This document shows, piece by piece, positions 22,216 to 29,431 of a stretch of DNA of 34,774 bases (position 1 is its first letter; the number at the start of each line of letters is the position of its first letter). The notes under the pieces are model-generated. The model searched no databases, was not told where the DNA came from, and saw only the letters and a program-made list of their open reading frames with translations. The DNA is from JACJVV01 sp047603135 (lineage in GTDB: Archaea; Nanobdellota; Nanobdellia; Woesearchaeales; JACJVV01), in the NCBI GenBank assembly GCA_047603135.1, contig JBLKOW010000001.1:1-34774 (forward strand), written 5' to 3'. Position numbers and translations under genes: made by a program.

Positions 22216-24165
22216 CTATTTCTTGTCTTTCTTACTTTTATCTTCAGCTTTTTTATCTGCTTTTTCATCGACCACATCTGCATCAACAACGGTTTCATCT
22301 TTTTTAGTAGATGCATCTTCTGGTTTACCTTGCGCACCTTCTGTTCCTGAACCAGCTGCTGCTTGTCCTTTTTGTGCTTCAGCTGCTGCCTTTGCATAAA
22401 GATCAGTTGCAACTTTTTGGAACTTTTCAGTTAATTCGTCTTTCTTTTTCTTAATTGTTTCGTAGTTTTTGTCTCTATCTTTCAAAAGTTCCTTGAGTTC
22501 CTCAAGTTCTTTTTGAATTGGCTCAATCTCTTTTTTATCTGCTTTGTCGCCCATTTCTTTGAGTGTTTTTTCGTACTGGAAAACCATGCTTTCTGCTTCA
22601 TTAAGTGTTTCTATTTTTTCACGTTTCTTTTTGTCTTCTTCTGCATGCTTTTCTGCATCTTCCTGCATCTTTTTAATTTCATCTTCACTCAGATTACTTG
22701 TTCCAGTGACGGTAATCTTTTGTTCTTTTCCAGTTCCCATGTCTTTTGCACTAACATGTACGATACCATTTGCATCAATATCGAAGGTAACTTCAATTTG
22801 TGGAACGCCTCTTGGTGCTGGCGGGATTCCTTCTAAGTCAAATCGACCTAGGCTTTTATTGTCAGCCGACATTGCACGTTCTCCTTGGAGTACATTAATG
22901 GTAACAGCTGGCTGATTATCTGCAGCAGTTGAAAAGATTTGACTTTTCTTTGTTGGGATGGTTGTGTTTCGCTCAATAATCTTTGTGGAAACTCCTCCAA
23001 GCGTCTCAATACCAAGGCTGAGTGGGGTAACATCAAGAAGAAGTACATCTTTTACTTCTCCGCCAAGAATTCCTGCTTGAATTGCTGCACCAAATGCTAC
23101 AGCCTCGTCTGGGTTAACAGATTTATCTCCTTCAAGTCCAGTAATTTCTTTAACTAACTTTTGTACTGCAGGAATCCGTGTTGAACCACCTACTAAAATA
23201 ACTTTATCAACCTTTAGATCTGCATCTTTAATTGCTTGTTCAGTTGGAGTTCTTAATTTAGTAAGTATATCACTAATCAGACTTTCAAATCGTGATCGTG
23301 ATAGTGTTAAATTGATGTGCTGGTTCTGTGTGATGTATGGTATATTGATAGTTGTTTCTGATGCGCTACTTAATTCAATTTTTGCTTTTTCTGCTGCATC
23401 TTTTAATCGCTGAAGTGCAAGTTTATCTTCACGTAAATCGTTGCCACTGTCTTTTTTATGTTCTTCAGCAATCCAGTCAATAATTGCTTCATCAATATCA
23501 TCTCCACCGAGGTGATTATTACCTGATGTTGCTTTTACTTCAAAAACGCCTTCATCAAGTTCAAGAACGGATACATCAAATGTACCTCCTCCAAAGTCAA
23601 AGACAAGAACATTATGTGCTTCTGATTTATCAAGACCATATGCGAGAGCTGCTGCAGTCGGTTCGTTTACGATTCTCAAAACATTTAATCCTGCAATTGC
23701 TCCTGCATCTTTTGTTGCTTGTCTTTGCGCGTCATTAAAATATGCTGGAACAGTAACAACTGCATCTTTAACTGCATGTCCTAGGTATGCTTCTGCATCT
23801 CGCTTTAATTTTTGAAGTGTAATTGCTGAGATTTCCTGTGGCTTGTATTCTTTTCCATCAACTTCAACTGTTTCGTTTGAACCCATTTTACGTTTAATAC
23901 TTCTTACAACGTGTGCAGGATCAACAATTGCCTGATTCTTTGCAACTTGTCCAACAACTCGTTCATTTCCTTGTCCCTTAATCCACACAACAGAAGGTGT
24001 TGTCCGTGATCCTTCAGCATTAGGGATAATGGTTGGTTTACCTCCCTCAATAACCGCAACTGCAGAGTACGTTGTTCCTAAATCAATACCTATTGCTTTT
24101 GCAACAGTGCGTCCTTTTTTTTCTTCACCTTGTGGTTTCTTTTCGTCTTTTTTAGTATCTGTCAT
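22216..24165 (-). CDS. dnaK: Chaperone DnaK (Hsp70)
   Basis: 649 residues. ATPase domain begins at AIGIDLGTTYSAVAV (D28-L-G-T-T) and includes VLVFDFGGGTFDVSVLEL and ILVGGSTRIPAVQKLV. The substrate domain starts near 395 (DVTPLSLGIETLGGV, where the linker precedes it). The helical lid ends in a Gly/Ala/Gln-rich tail and ...VVDADVVDE followed by about 16 mostly charged residues, a Lys-rich end. The N-terminus has about 22 extra charged residues (KKDEKKPQGEEKKG) before the conserved start. Good ribosome binding site GGAGGGAT 5 nt before the ATG. DnaK in archaea is thought to derive from bacterial transfer. Confidence 0.98.
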   Translation of the reverse strand: MTDTKKDEKKPQGEEKKGRTVAKAIGIDLGTTYSAVAVIEGGKPTIIPNAEGSRTTPSVVWIKGQGNERVVGQVAKNQAIVDPAHVVRSIKRKMGSNETVEVDGKEYKPQEISAITLQKLKRDAEAYLGHAVKDAVVTVPAYFNDAQRQATKDAGAIAGLNVLRIVNEPTAAALAYGLDKSEAHNVLVFDFGGGTFDVSVLELDEGVFEVKATSGNNHLGGDDIDEAIIDWIAEEHKKDSGNDLREDKLALQRLKDAAEKAKIELSSASETTINIPYITQNQHINLTLSRSRFESLISDILTKLRTPTEQAIKDADLKVDKVILVGGSTRIPAVQKLVKEITGLEGDKSVNPDEAVAFGAAIQAGILGGEVKDVLLLDVTPLSLGIETLGGVSTKIIERNTTIPTKKSQIFSTAADNQPAVTINVLQGERAMSADNKSLGRFDLEGIPPAPRGVPQIEVTFDIDANGIVHVSAKDMGTGKEQKITVTGTSNLSEDEIKKMQEDAEKHAEEDKKKREKIETLNEAESMVFQYEKTLKEMGDKADKKEIEPIQKELEELKELLKDRDKNYETIKKKKDELTEKFQKVATDLYAKAAAEAQKGQAAAGSGTEGAQGKPEDASTKKDETVVDADVVDEKADKKAEDKSKKDKK

Positions 24166-24183
24166 AATAATCCCTCCGATAAT

Positions 24184-24241
24184 ATTTTTGTAGTGTTTAT
24201 TTCGTATTGTTTATTTTTGTAGTGTTTTTTTCGTATAGTAT
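24184..24241. repeat. 29-bp tandem duplication between grpE and dnaK
   Basis: Two copies of about 29 bp start at 24184 and 24213. Each reads ATTTTTGTAGTGTTT, then TTCGTAT with small differences. A partial third match (ATTTTTCACA) follows. It fills most of the 115-nt gap ahead of dnaK. Confidence 0.7.
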
Positions 24242-24280
24242 TTTTCACATAATATTTTTCTAACAAACTTTTTGTATTCT

Positions 24281-24892
24281 TTACTCTTCTTTTTTCTTAT
24301 CAGTCTTTGCTTGTTTTTCCTTTGAAATTTTCACGCGTGCATGTCTAATAACGCGTTCATGTAACATGTATCCTGGCTGCAATACTTCAAGAACGACATT
24401 TGGCTTTCCGTCAGACTCTTCTTGAAAAAGTGGTTCATGCAATTCTGGGTTGAACGTAACGCCAACTTCATTAATAATGCGAACGCCTTCATTCTTGAGT
24501 ATTGACCATAATTGTTCATAAAGCATTGCAACTCCCTTTGTTACTTCTTCATCTTTTTCTTTAAGATTCTTAGTAACGTGCTCAAAATTTTCAAGGAGAG
24601 GTATTAACTGTGAAACGAATGACTGTGTTGCATATTTTGCCTGAGATTCACGATCACGGTCAACTCGTTTTCGATAGTTTTCAAGTTCTGCTTGGACACG
24701 TTGCATACCTTGTAAATATTCTCCTGCTTGTTGTTTAAGAGTTTCAAGATCATCACTTTTGTTGTTTTGGTTAGTATTTTTACCTTCTTTATCCTGTTTA
24801 GTGCTTTTTACTTGCTCTCTTTCTGCCACTCCTTCATTCATTGCTTTGTTCTCTTGTTTTTTACTCTCATTTTTTCTTTCTTTTGCAGACAT
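24281..24892 (-). CDS. grpE: Nucleotide exchange factor GrpE
   Basis: 203 residues. The first 60 are charged and low-complexity (KKQENKAMNEGVAEREQ). A long helix follows (about 55-110; GMQRVQAELENYRKRVDRDR is the family motif), then the four-helix and beta-wing part with VTFNPELHEPLFQEE and the C-terminal LQPGYMLHERVIRHARVKIS. It releases ADP from DnaK. GAGGTGG lies about 7 nt before the ATG. The start is 12 nt after the DUF3467 stop. Confidence 0.95.
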   Translation of the reverse strand: MSAKERKNESKKQENKAMNEGVAEREQVKSTKQDKEGKNTNQNNKSDDLETLKQQAGEYLQGMQRVQAELENYRKRVDRDRESQAKYATQSFVSQLIPLLENFEHVTKNLKEKDEEVTKGVAMLYEQLWSILKNEGVRIINEVGVTFNPELHEPLFQEESDGKPNVVLEVLQPGYMLHERVIRHARVKISKEKQAKTDKKKEE

Positions 24893-24904
24893 AAAATATC
24901 CACC

Positions 24905-25258
24905 TCATCCAAAATATGTTGGTGTTTCATTTGGTCGTTTAGCCATTCCTTTAGCAGATTTCTTTTGTTTCTTTTCTGCATGCTTAATTGCTTTAGGAAC
25001 TTCTATTTTTCCAAACTGTTTTTCATAATCTTGTATAACTTTTGTAAGTAAATCTTTAAACAGCAGTGCATGGTATGGATCAACCATCACCACATTATGT
25101 TTTACTGCAAGGGTTGGGTGTCCTTTATCGCGTTCATCAACGCGTGGAGTTATACTTTTAAAATCAAAAAATACCATGGTTGGGTTGAAATTAATAGATG
25201 CTTGATGTGCATAAAATGCATCACCATCTGAAATTGTCATATTGATTTTTTGTTCCAT
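24905..25258 (-). CDS. DUF3467-family protein
   Basis: 117 residues. The family pattern is clear: a Tyr/Ala-rich strand (DAFYAHQASINFNPTMVFFD), then FKSITPRVDERD, then HNVVMVDPYHALLFKDLLTK and a helix. The last 25 residues are Lys-rich (KHAEKKQKKSAKGMAKRPNE). DUF3467 proteins are small and widespread in archaea and bacteria with no known role. It is the first gene of the chaperone operon, with GAGGT 7 nt before the ATG, so its own expression follows the heat-shock genes. Confidence 0.85.
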   Translation of the reverse strand: MEQKINMTISDGDAFYAHQASINFNPTMVFFDFKSITPRVDERDKGHPTLAVKHNVVMVDPYHALLFKDLLTKVIQDYEKQFGKIEVPKAIKHAEKKQKKSAKGMAKRPNETPTYFG

Positions 25259-25314
25259 AGTGTGTACCTCTTTCGTTGAATTAAGCTCAACAGAAACAAG
25301 GTAATATTATTTTA

Positions 25315-25322
25315 TTTATAAA
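25315..25322 (-). promoter_or_regulatory. TATA box for the chaperone operon
   Basis: TTTATAAA on the minus strand predicts a start near 25292 and a leader of about 34 nt. An inverted repeat GTTGA-N7-TCAAC (25274-25290) lies at the predicted start and could be an operator. Confidence 0.5.
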
Positions 25323-25453
25323 TTTTACGTTTAATTTGACAGAATTGCTTAAAACCTGTATTTTTTCTTTATTGAATTTTATCTACTATTTTACCAAAAT
25401 CTTCATTCCTATTAAGAATCTTTATTACTTTTACGAGAATTCTATCAGTCTAT

Positions 25454-26071
25454 TCAAACAAAGTAATTTCTCGGGACAAAATTACGCGGGTTTCCTAGCT
25501 TAATGCGAAATCTGTGGGTAAACCGTTCACGTTTTGTTCGTCGTGGAACACGCGATATACGTGCTCCTTGGTATTCGTCTTGAAGAAACAAATCTGAAGG
25601 AACAAATTTCTCTATGTCAGTATCAGTTGAAATTCCGTATGCATGAATATTATCCTTACGCCAAACACCTATTAGTGAACCATTTTCTGGATTAAGTTCA
25701 GCAGTTATTTTAATGGTAGCAGGACAGCTGTGAAGTGGAAAATCGCATCCATTCAGCTCATTTGGATCTGGAATATGAACAATAAGCATTTCATAATCTG
25801 TAGGTCCGCTTTTTTTTGACTCAGCTTGTCCCCATAAACTGACAACGCGTACTTTACATTCACCGTGCATCAAATCATCTATCGTGCCGTACTCATGTCC
25901 ACGCCCACCATGAACAATTTGCCATGTTTTTTCTATTCCAGCAGGTTGTCTCCAATTCTGTTCTTTAAATCCAATAGGTCTGCGTAGTGAATCATACCCT
26001 TTTTGATAAGGGGTAATGAAATCAACAAATCTCTGTTCAGTTAAAACTTTGAGGTAAGGATGCTCTTTCAT
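25454..26071 (-). CDS. Soluble protein of unknown function
   Basis: 205 residues with a normal globular composition, no signal and no membrane helix. Segments that look conserved include PIGFKEQNWRQPAGIEKTWQ, DYEMLIVHIPDPNELNG and a very basic C-terminus (SRVPRRTKRERFTHRFRIKL, ending NPRNFVPRNYFV). The basic tail suggests nucleic acid or ribosome contact, but I cannot name a family. Leaderless start: TTTATATATA at 26095-26104 is about 27 nt before the ATG. Confidence 0.6.
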   Translation of the reverse strand: MKEHPYLKVLTEQRFVDFITPYQKGYDSLRRPIGFKEQNWRQPAGIEKTWQIVHGGRGHEYGTIDDLMHGECKVRVVSLWGQAESKKSGPTDYEMLIVHIPDPNELNGCDFPLHSCPATIKITAELNPENGSLIGVWRKDNIHAYGISTDTDIEKFVPSDLFLQDEYQGARISRVPRRTKRERFTHRFRIKLGNPRNFVPRNYFV

Positions 26072-26094
26072 GACAGAGCAAAATGAAATTTGGT

Positions 26095-26104
26095 TTATAT
26101 ATAT
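26095..26104 (-). promoter_or_regulatory. TATA box for the unknown gene at 25454-26071
   Basis: TTTATATATA is centred about 27 nt before the minus-strand ATG at 26071. The plus-strand gene nearby uses its own box at 26162-26169. Confidence 0.6.
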
Positions 26105-26161
26105 TATGCATTATTTTACTTAAGAGTGGTTAATGATAAAAATTAGAGTTAAAGCTCACAA

Positions 26162-26169
26162 TTTATATA
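26162..26169 (+). promoter_or_regulatory. TATA box that fixes the start of the coiled-coil gene at 26193
   Basis: TTTATATA lies inside the longer reading from ATG 26133 and is about 27 nt before ATG 26193. The longer start would need a promoter farther upstream, which I do not see. Confidence 0.65.
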
Positions 26170-26192
26170 AACAAGGAGCGTTTTCCAATAGT

Positions 26193-27458
26193 ATGCTTAA
26201 GAAAATATTAAAGATGTTTTCATCTTCTGCAAAATCTGAACCAATTCTTATGACTAACGAAGATGCTCTTGCGAAAGCAATTCATCTCCATTCAGAGTAC
26301 ATTTCCAATACACTTGAACCGCGTATGCATGCAATTATTGATAGTATGCATGCTGAAATAAGCGATATACAGAAGAATGCAAAAAAACTTCAGCAAGCTC
26401 AGCTCCGTAATACAAATATTCCTCATAAAGAAATGCAAATCATGAAAGGGAACCGTGAGAGTTATGTAAAACATGTAGAATTATTACTTGAGCAAATTGA
26501 GTTTCCTAAGAAATACTCAGAAATTGAGGCAGTGCATGACCATTTCACAGGAGTTCTTGAGCGTTTTACTGAGCAAACACAAAAGCCTCGTGCTGTCTTG
26601 CATCATTTCTTTGAACATGAGGCAAAGGCAGTGCATAAAGGGATTGGTCGTCTTCATAAATCGTATGAAGAAATGAAGAATCTCTTAGAAGCAGATGACT
26701 ATAATGCAATCTTACGTGCGTATACCTGTACAAAACGTCTTGATTCTGCAAAAGAAAAACACGTGCAGTTACAGGAAGAATTATGGGAAAAAGAAGAACT
26801 TCTTGCAAAGCGAAAAAAGGAAATTGAAAAACTAACAAGTGAATTACATTCATTAAAGAATTCATCTGCTTATAAGACACTTCAAGAATTGATGAGCGAA
26901 AAAGAACATGCACAAAAAGAATATACTGCATTAAAATCATCAATTGGGGTACGTTTTGCAAAAATTGAGCGTGCACTTCGTAAATATGAACGGAATGCTA
27001 TCGACGATAGAGAAGTTGCAACTGAAGTATTGCGTAGCGCATCAGATGCAGTTACACGTTTTCCTGCAAAAAAGATAATTGATTTATTAAAAACATTAAA
27101 GTCCCGTGTTGATTCTGGTTCAATTGAATTAAAAAATAATGATAAAATTGCTACAGAAATCGATGCAATGATTATTGAATCATATCCTGAGAAGATGGCG
27201 GAGAGGTGTAATTCACTCCAAAAAACGATTGATGAAGCCCATGAAAAAATTATGCAAGATACTGTTGCACGTTCAATAACAGTTCTTGAAGAACGATTGC
27301 AATCTGAGAAAGTAGGGGTGCGTGAAATCGAAAAAGATGTTGAAGCACTGCATGAAAAGCGCAAAGGAATTTCGAAGGAAAATATCTATAACGATTTAGC
27401 ATCAGCATTAAGTGATGCACTCCACACAAGCGTTACACTAAAAGATAGTAAGAAATAG
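26193..27458 (+). CDS. Long coiled-coil protein of unknown function
   Basis: 421 residues from ATG 26193; an ATG 60 nt upstream is less likely because the promoter lies between the two. Nearly all helix, with heptad patterns in the region about 165-250 (KEELWEKEELLAKRKKEIEK-like) and 325-400. The short N-terminus, MLKKILKMFSSSAKSEP, is basic and hydrophobic and could sit on a membrane. I do not recognise it. Such proteins in small archaeal genomes may be structural, but this is a guess. The next gene follows after 7 nt with AGGTG upstream, so the two are co-transcribed. Confidence 0.65.
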   Translation: MLKKILKMFSSSAKSEPILMTNEDALAKAIHLHSEYISNTLEPRMHAIIDSMHAEISDIQKNAKKLQQAQLRNTNIPHKEMQIMKGNRESYVKHVELLLEQIEFPKKYSEIEAVHDHFTGVLERFTEQTQKPRAVLHHFFEHEAKAVHKGIGRLHKSYEEMKNLLEADDYNAILRAYTCTKRLDSAKEKHVQLQEELWEKEELLAKRKKEIEKLTSELHSLKNSSAYKTLQELMSEKEHAQKEYTALKSSIGVRFAKIERALRKYERNAIDDREVATEVLRSASDAVTRFPAKKIIDLLKTLKSRVDSGSIELKNNDKIATEIDAMIIESYPEKMAERCNSLQKTIDEAHEKIMQDTVARSITVLEERLQSEKVGVREIEKDVEALHEKRKGISKENIYNDLASALSDALHTSVTLKDSKK

Positions 27459-27465
27459 GTGTCTT

Positions 27466-28023
27466 ATGAAAATATCTGCGCGCATGCGAAAAAAGATAAG
27501 ATTATATGGATTCTATGTTTCGCTTGTCTTATTCTTACTTGGTGCGTTAATGCTTTTTGGCGTAAGTCCTATGAAATTATTCGTCATTTCATTTTTAATT
27601 CTCTTGGGATGTATTTCACGATTGTATAAGCATTTTGTAGGTATTTCAATCGGTTTTGAATTAGTAACACCTATAACAATTGTTCTTGCGTATACCACTG
27701 ATTTTTTCTTTGCACTTATTGCTGGGCAATTTATGTTTCTCGTTTCAACATTGCTGTCTGGAAGACTTAATGCAGTAGCTATGGTTGTCCAAATGTCTGT
27801 TTATGCAGTCATCACTCTTCTTACTGTTTTATTCAGTGCGGTTCCTTTCGTCACATTAGCAGTATTTTTAGTATTTGTGAGAAACATAGTATTATGGCTC
27901 ATGATGGTAATGCTTTTTGGTGTTGACTTTTTCAAAGCAACACTTGCAACACTCCCTAATATAATTATCAACTCATTTATAGTTGGTACTGCAGGAATTT
28001 TCTTTGTGAATGTGCTTGTATAG
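27466..28023 (+). CDS. Multi-pass membrane protein of unknown function
   Basis: 185 residues with about six membrane helices after a basic start (MKISARMRKKIRLYGFYVS). The hydrophobic core includes LVLFLLGALMLFGVSPMKLF and TLLTVLFSAVPFVTLAVFLV. It has no ATPase, channel or transporter motif I can name. Size and helix layout recall the protein at 5083-5526. AGGTG lies about 5 nt before the ATG, and the upstream coiled-coil gene ends 7 nt away, so this is the second gene of a two-gene operon. Confidence 0.6.
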   Translation: MKISARMRKKIRLYGFYVSLVLFLLGALMLFGVSPMKLFVISFLILLGCISRLYKHFVGISIGFELVTPITIVLAYTTDFFFALIAGQFMFLVSTLLSGRLNAVAMVVQMSVYAVITLLTVLFSAVPFVTLAVFLVFVRNIVLWLMMVMLFGVDFFKATLATLPNIIINSFIVGTAGIFFVNVLV

Positions 28024-28087
28024 ATTAGTGAAATAATTAAAACCATTAAAGGTGAATGTATTCTATCTATTCTAAAAACTAGTAATA

Positions 28088-28095
28088 TATATAAA
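28088..28095 (+). promoter_or_regulatory. TATA box placed for ATG 28118
   Basis: TATATAAA is centred about 26 nt before ATG 28118, the spacing of a leaderless gene. ATG 28118 is in a different frame from the ZIP transporter frame that follows. Confidence 0.6.
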
Positions 28096-28143
28096 AGAGT
28101 AGTTTGAATGACTTGCAATGGATGACGTATCTTTTGCAATACA

Positions 28144-28881
28144 TTGCTCATAACCATTATTGCTGGTTTATCAACAGCCCTAGGTGGATTATTTCCACTT
28201 TTCTTTAAGAATTTTAATCGAAAGATTTTGTTTTTCTCATTAGGAATGTCAGCTGGTGTGATGGTATATATCTCATTTGTGGAGATGATTCCTGAGGCAA
28301 TACAGGAAGTGGGTTTTACCCTAACAAATATTGCATTTTTTGTAGGAATCATTTTTATGATGGTTTTAGACTTTTTAATTCCTCATAAATATATTGCAGA
28401 AAATAATGTCTCAGCTGAAGATCAAAAAAATAATAAATTTGATCGTGCAGGAAAGTTTACTGCACTTGGTATTGCTATTCATAATTTTCCAGAAGGTATG
28501 ATTGTTTTTATGAGTGCTATGATTGATATTAACTTAGGAATTGTTCTTGCAATTGCAGTGGCTATTCACAACATTCCTGAGGGTATTGCCATTGCAGCCC
28601 CCATCTATTATGCAACAAAGTCTAAGATAAAAGCATTCATGTACTGTTTTTTAGCAGGAATCGCCGAGCCTGCTGGTGCACTTGTTCTCGCTTTATTCTT
28701 TATCAATTATTTTAATCCATTTATTTTAGGTTTATCTCTTGCATTTGTAGCAGGCGTTATGATATTTATTAGTTTTGACGAGCTATTACCTATTAGCTTT
28801 AAAGAAAACCATGACCATATAGCAACTGCAGGCATATTCATAGGGATGCTTATAATGGCTATAACTTTATTATTCTTGTAG
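28144..28881 (+). CDS. ZIP-family metal transporter (ZupT-like), start region frameshifted
   Basis: 245 residues from TTG 28144, the first start codon in the frame; about eight membrane helices. Helices IV and V carry HNFPEGMIVFMSAMIDINLG and IAVAIHNIPEGIAIAAPIYY, the His and Glu ligands of ZIP zinc and iron importers. No ribosome binding site precedes the TTG. The promoter and ATG 28118 read M-D-D-V-S-F-A-I and then run into a stop one codon into what should be the first helix. One added base near 28140-28143 would join that peptide to LLITIIAGLSTALGGL, which is a good first helix. So the gene is either broken, mis-sequenced by one base or uses an unusual frameshift. Confidence 0.8.
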   Translation: MLITIIAGLSTALGGLFPLFFKNFNRKILFFSLGMSAGVMVYISFVEMIPEAIQEVGFTLTNIAFFVGIIFMMVLDFLIPHKYIAENNVSAEDQKNNKFDRAGKFTALGIAIHNFPEGMIVFMSAMIDINLGIVLAIAVAIHNIPEGIAIAAPIYYATKSKIKAFMYCFLAGIAEPAGALVLALFFINYFNPFILGLSLAFVAGVMIFISFDELLPISFKENHDHIATAGIFIGMLIMAITLLFL

Positions 28882-28903
28882 AGTTATATCTATTAAATTA
28901 TTG

Positions 28904-28966
28904 AAAATCTCGCATTCGAGATTTGAATGGGGATTCAAATACCCCTCACTTTAGTGCGAGATTTTT
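28904..28966. repeat. Nested inverted repeat 1
   Basis: Outer arms AAAATCTCGCA (28904-28914) and TGCGAGATTTT (28955-28965), perfect over 11 bp. Inner palindrome ATTTGAAT-GGGG-ATTCAAAT (28921-28940). An alternative hairpin CTCAC-TTTA-GTG also forms near 28945-28957. It lies 22 nt after the ZIP stop and could act as a terminator or be part of the second repeat that follows. Confidence 0.7.
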
Positions 28967-28972
28967 AATTCC

Positions 28973-29053
28973 AAAAATCCGACTCAATCGTGAGTCTGTA
29001 ATACCCCAACATTTATGTTGGGGATAGGACGAACAACCAAGAGTCGGATTTTT
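28973..29053. repeat. Nested inverted repeat 2
   Basis: Outer arms AAAAATCCGACTC (28973-28985) and GAGTCGGATTTTT (29041-29053), perfect over 13 bp. Inner stem CCCCAACA-TTTA-TGTTGGGG (29004-29023). The same outer/inner plan as repeat 1, just upstream. Short CCCC...GGGG hairpins with TTTA-type loops also occur at the ends of IS200/IS605 elements, so this could be a remnant end. No transposase gene is present. Confidence 0.7.
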
Positions 29054-29073
29054 GTTATTTGCAATCTAAGTAA

Positions 29074-29303
29074 GTAAAATCTGCTTTTTTCACCTGTGTT
29101 TTTTTACATGCCTGGCTACGTCTGTGCATGTTCACTGGTGGTGTAGTAGAAAAAGCAGGGTCTGAGAATACCGACTGAGCCGCATACAAGCATGCCATCA
29201 GTCGGGTGAAAATCAAAGACTTTCAGCGTACCAGAAATTTCATTTCTGTGTATATGACTGGTGGTGTAGGTTTTCGATTGACAGTTTACTTTGCCAAGTG
29301 GAG
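29074..29303 (+). repeat. Structured repeat, long form, copy B (3' end lost)
   Basis: About 230 nt. It starts GTAAAATCTGCTTTTTTCAC and carries hairpin 1 (pair GTAGAAAAAGCAG, one mismatch against copy A), the hairpin 2 region with an extra insert (hairpin AGAAAT-TTC-ATTTCT), and then CGATTGACAGTTTACTTTGCC. It stops matching after CCAAGTGGAG, so hairpin 3 and the right end are missing. It lies upstream of the AAA ATPase promoter, in the same orientation as copy C on the other side of that gene. The 28882-29431 gap has no gene other than these repeats. Confidence 0.85.
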
Positions 29304-29375
29304 TTTTTTCAACCAGCTTAAAATATAAGTGCTTCTGAAATCGTACTTTTTATATTAAAAAAGAAACAAAGTATT

Positions 29376-29403
29376 AATATTTCTTCTTCAAAAGAGAAAT
29401 ATT
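29376..29403. promoter_or_regulatory. Inverted repeat next to the ATPase TATA box (possible operator)
   Basis: AATATTTCT (29376-29384) and AGAAATATT (29395-29403) form a perfect 9-bp inverted repeat with a 10-nt spacer. Its right arm touches the TATA box, a place where a bound protein would block transcription. Confidence 0.4.
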
Positions 29404-29409
29404 TATAAA
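29402..29409 (+). promoter_or_regulatory. TATA box for the AAA ATPase gene
   Basis: TTTATAAA is centred about 26 nt before ATG 29432, so ATG 29432 is the start rather than the GTG at 29426. Confidence 0.65.
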
Positions 29410-29431
29410 CTTCCTGTATTTTATTGTGTAT

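Noticed and set aside
28973..29303. Complete IS200/IS605 insertion sequence
   Set aside because: Only end-like hairpins are present; there is no tnpA or tnpB frame in the gap.
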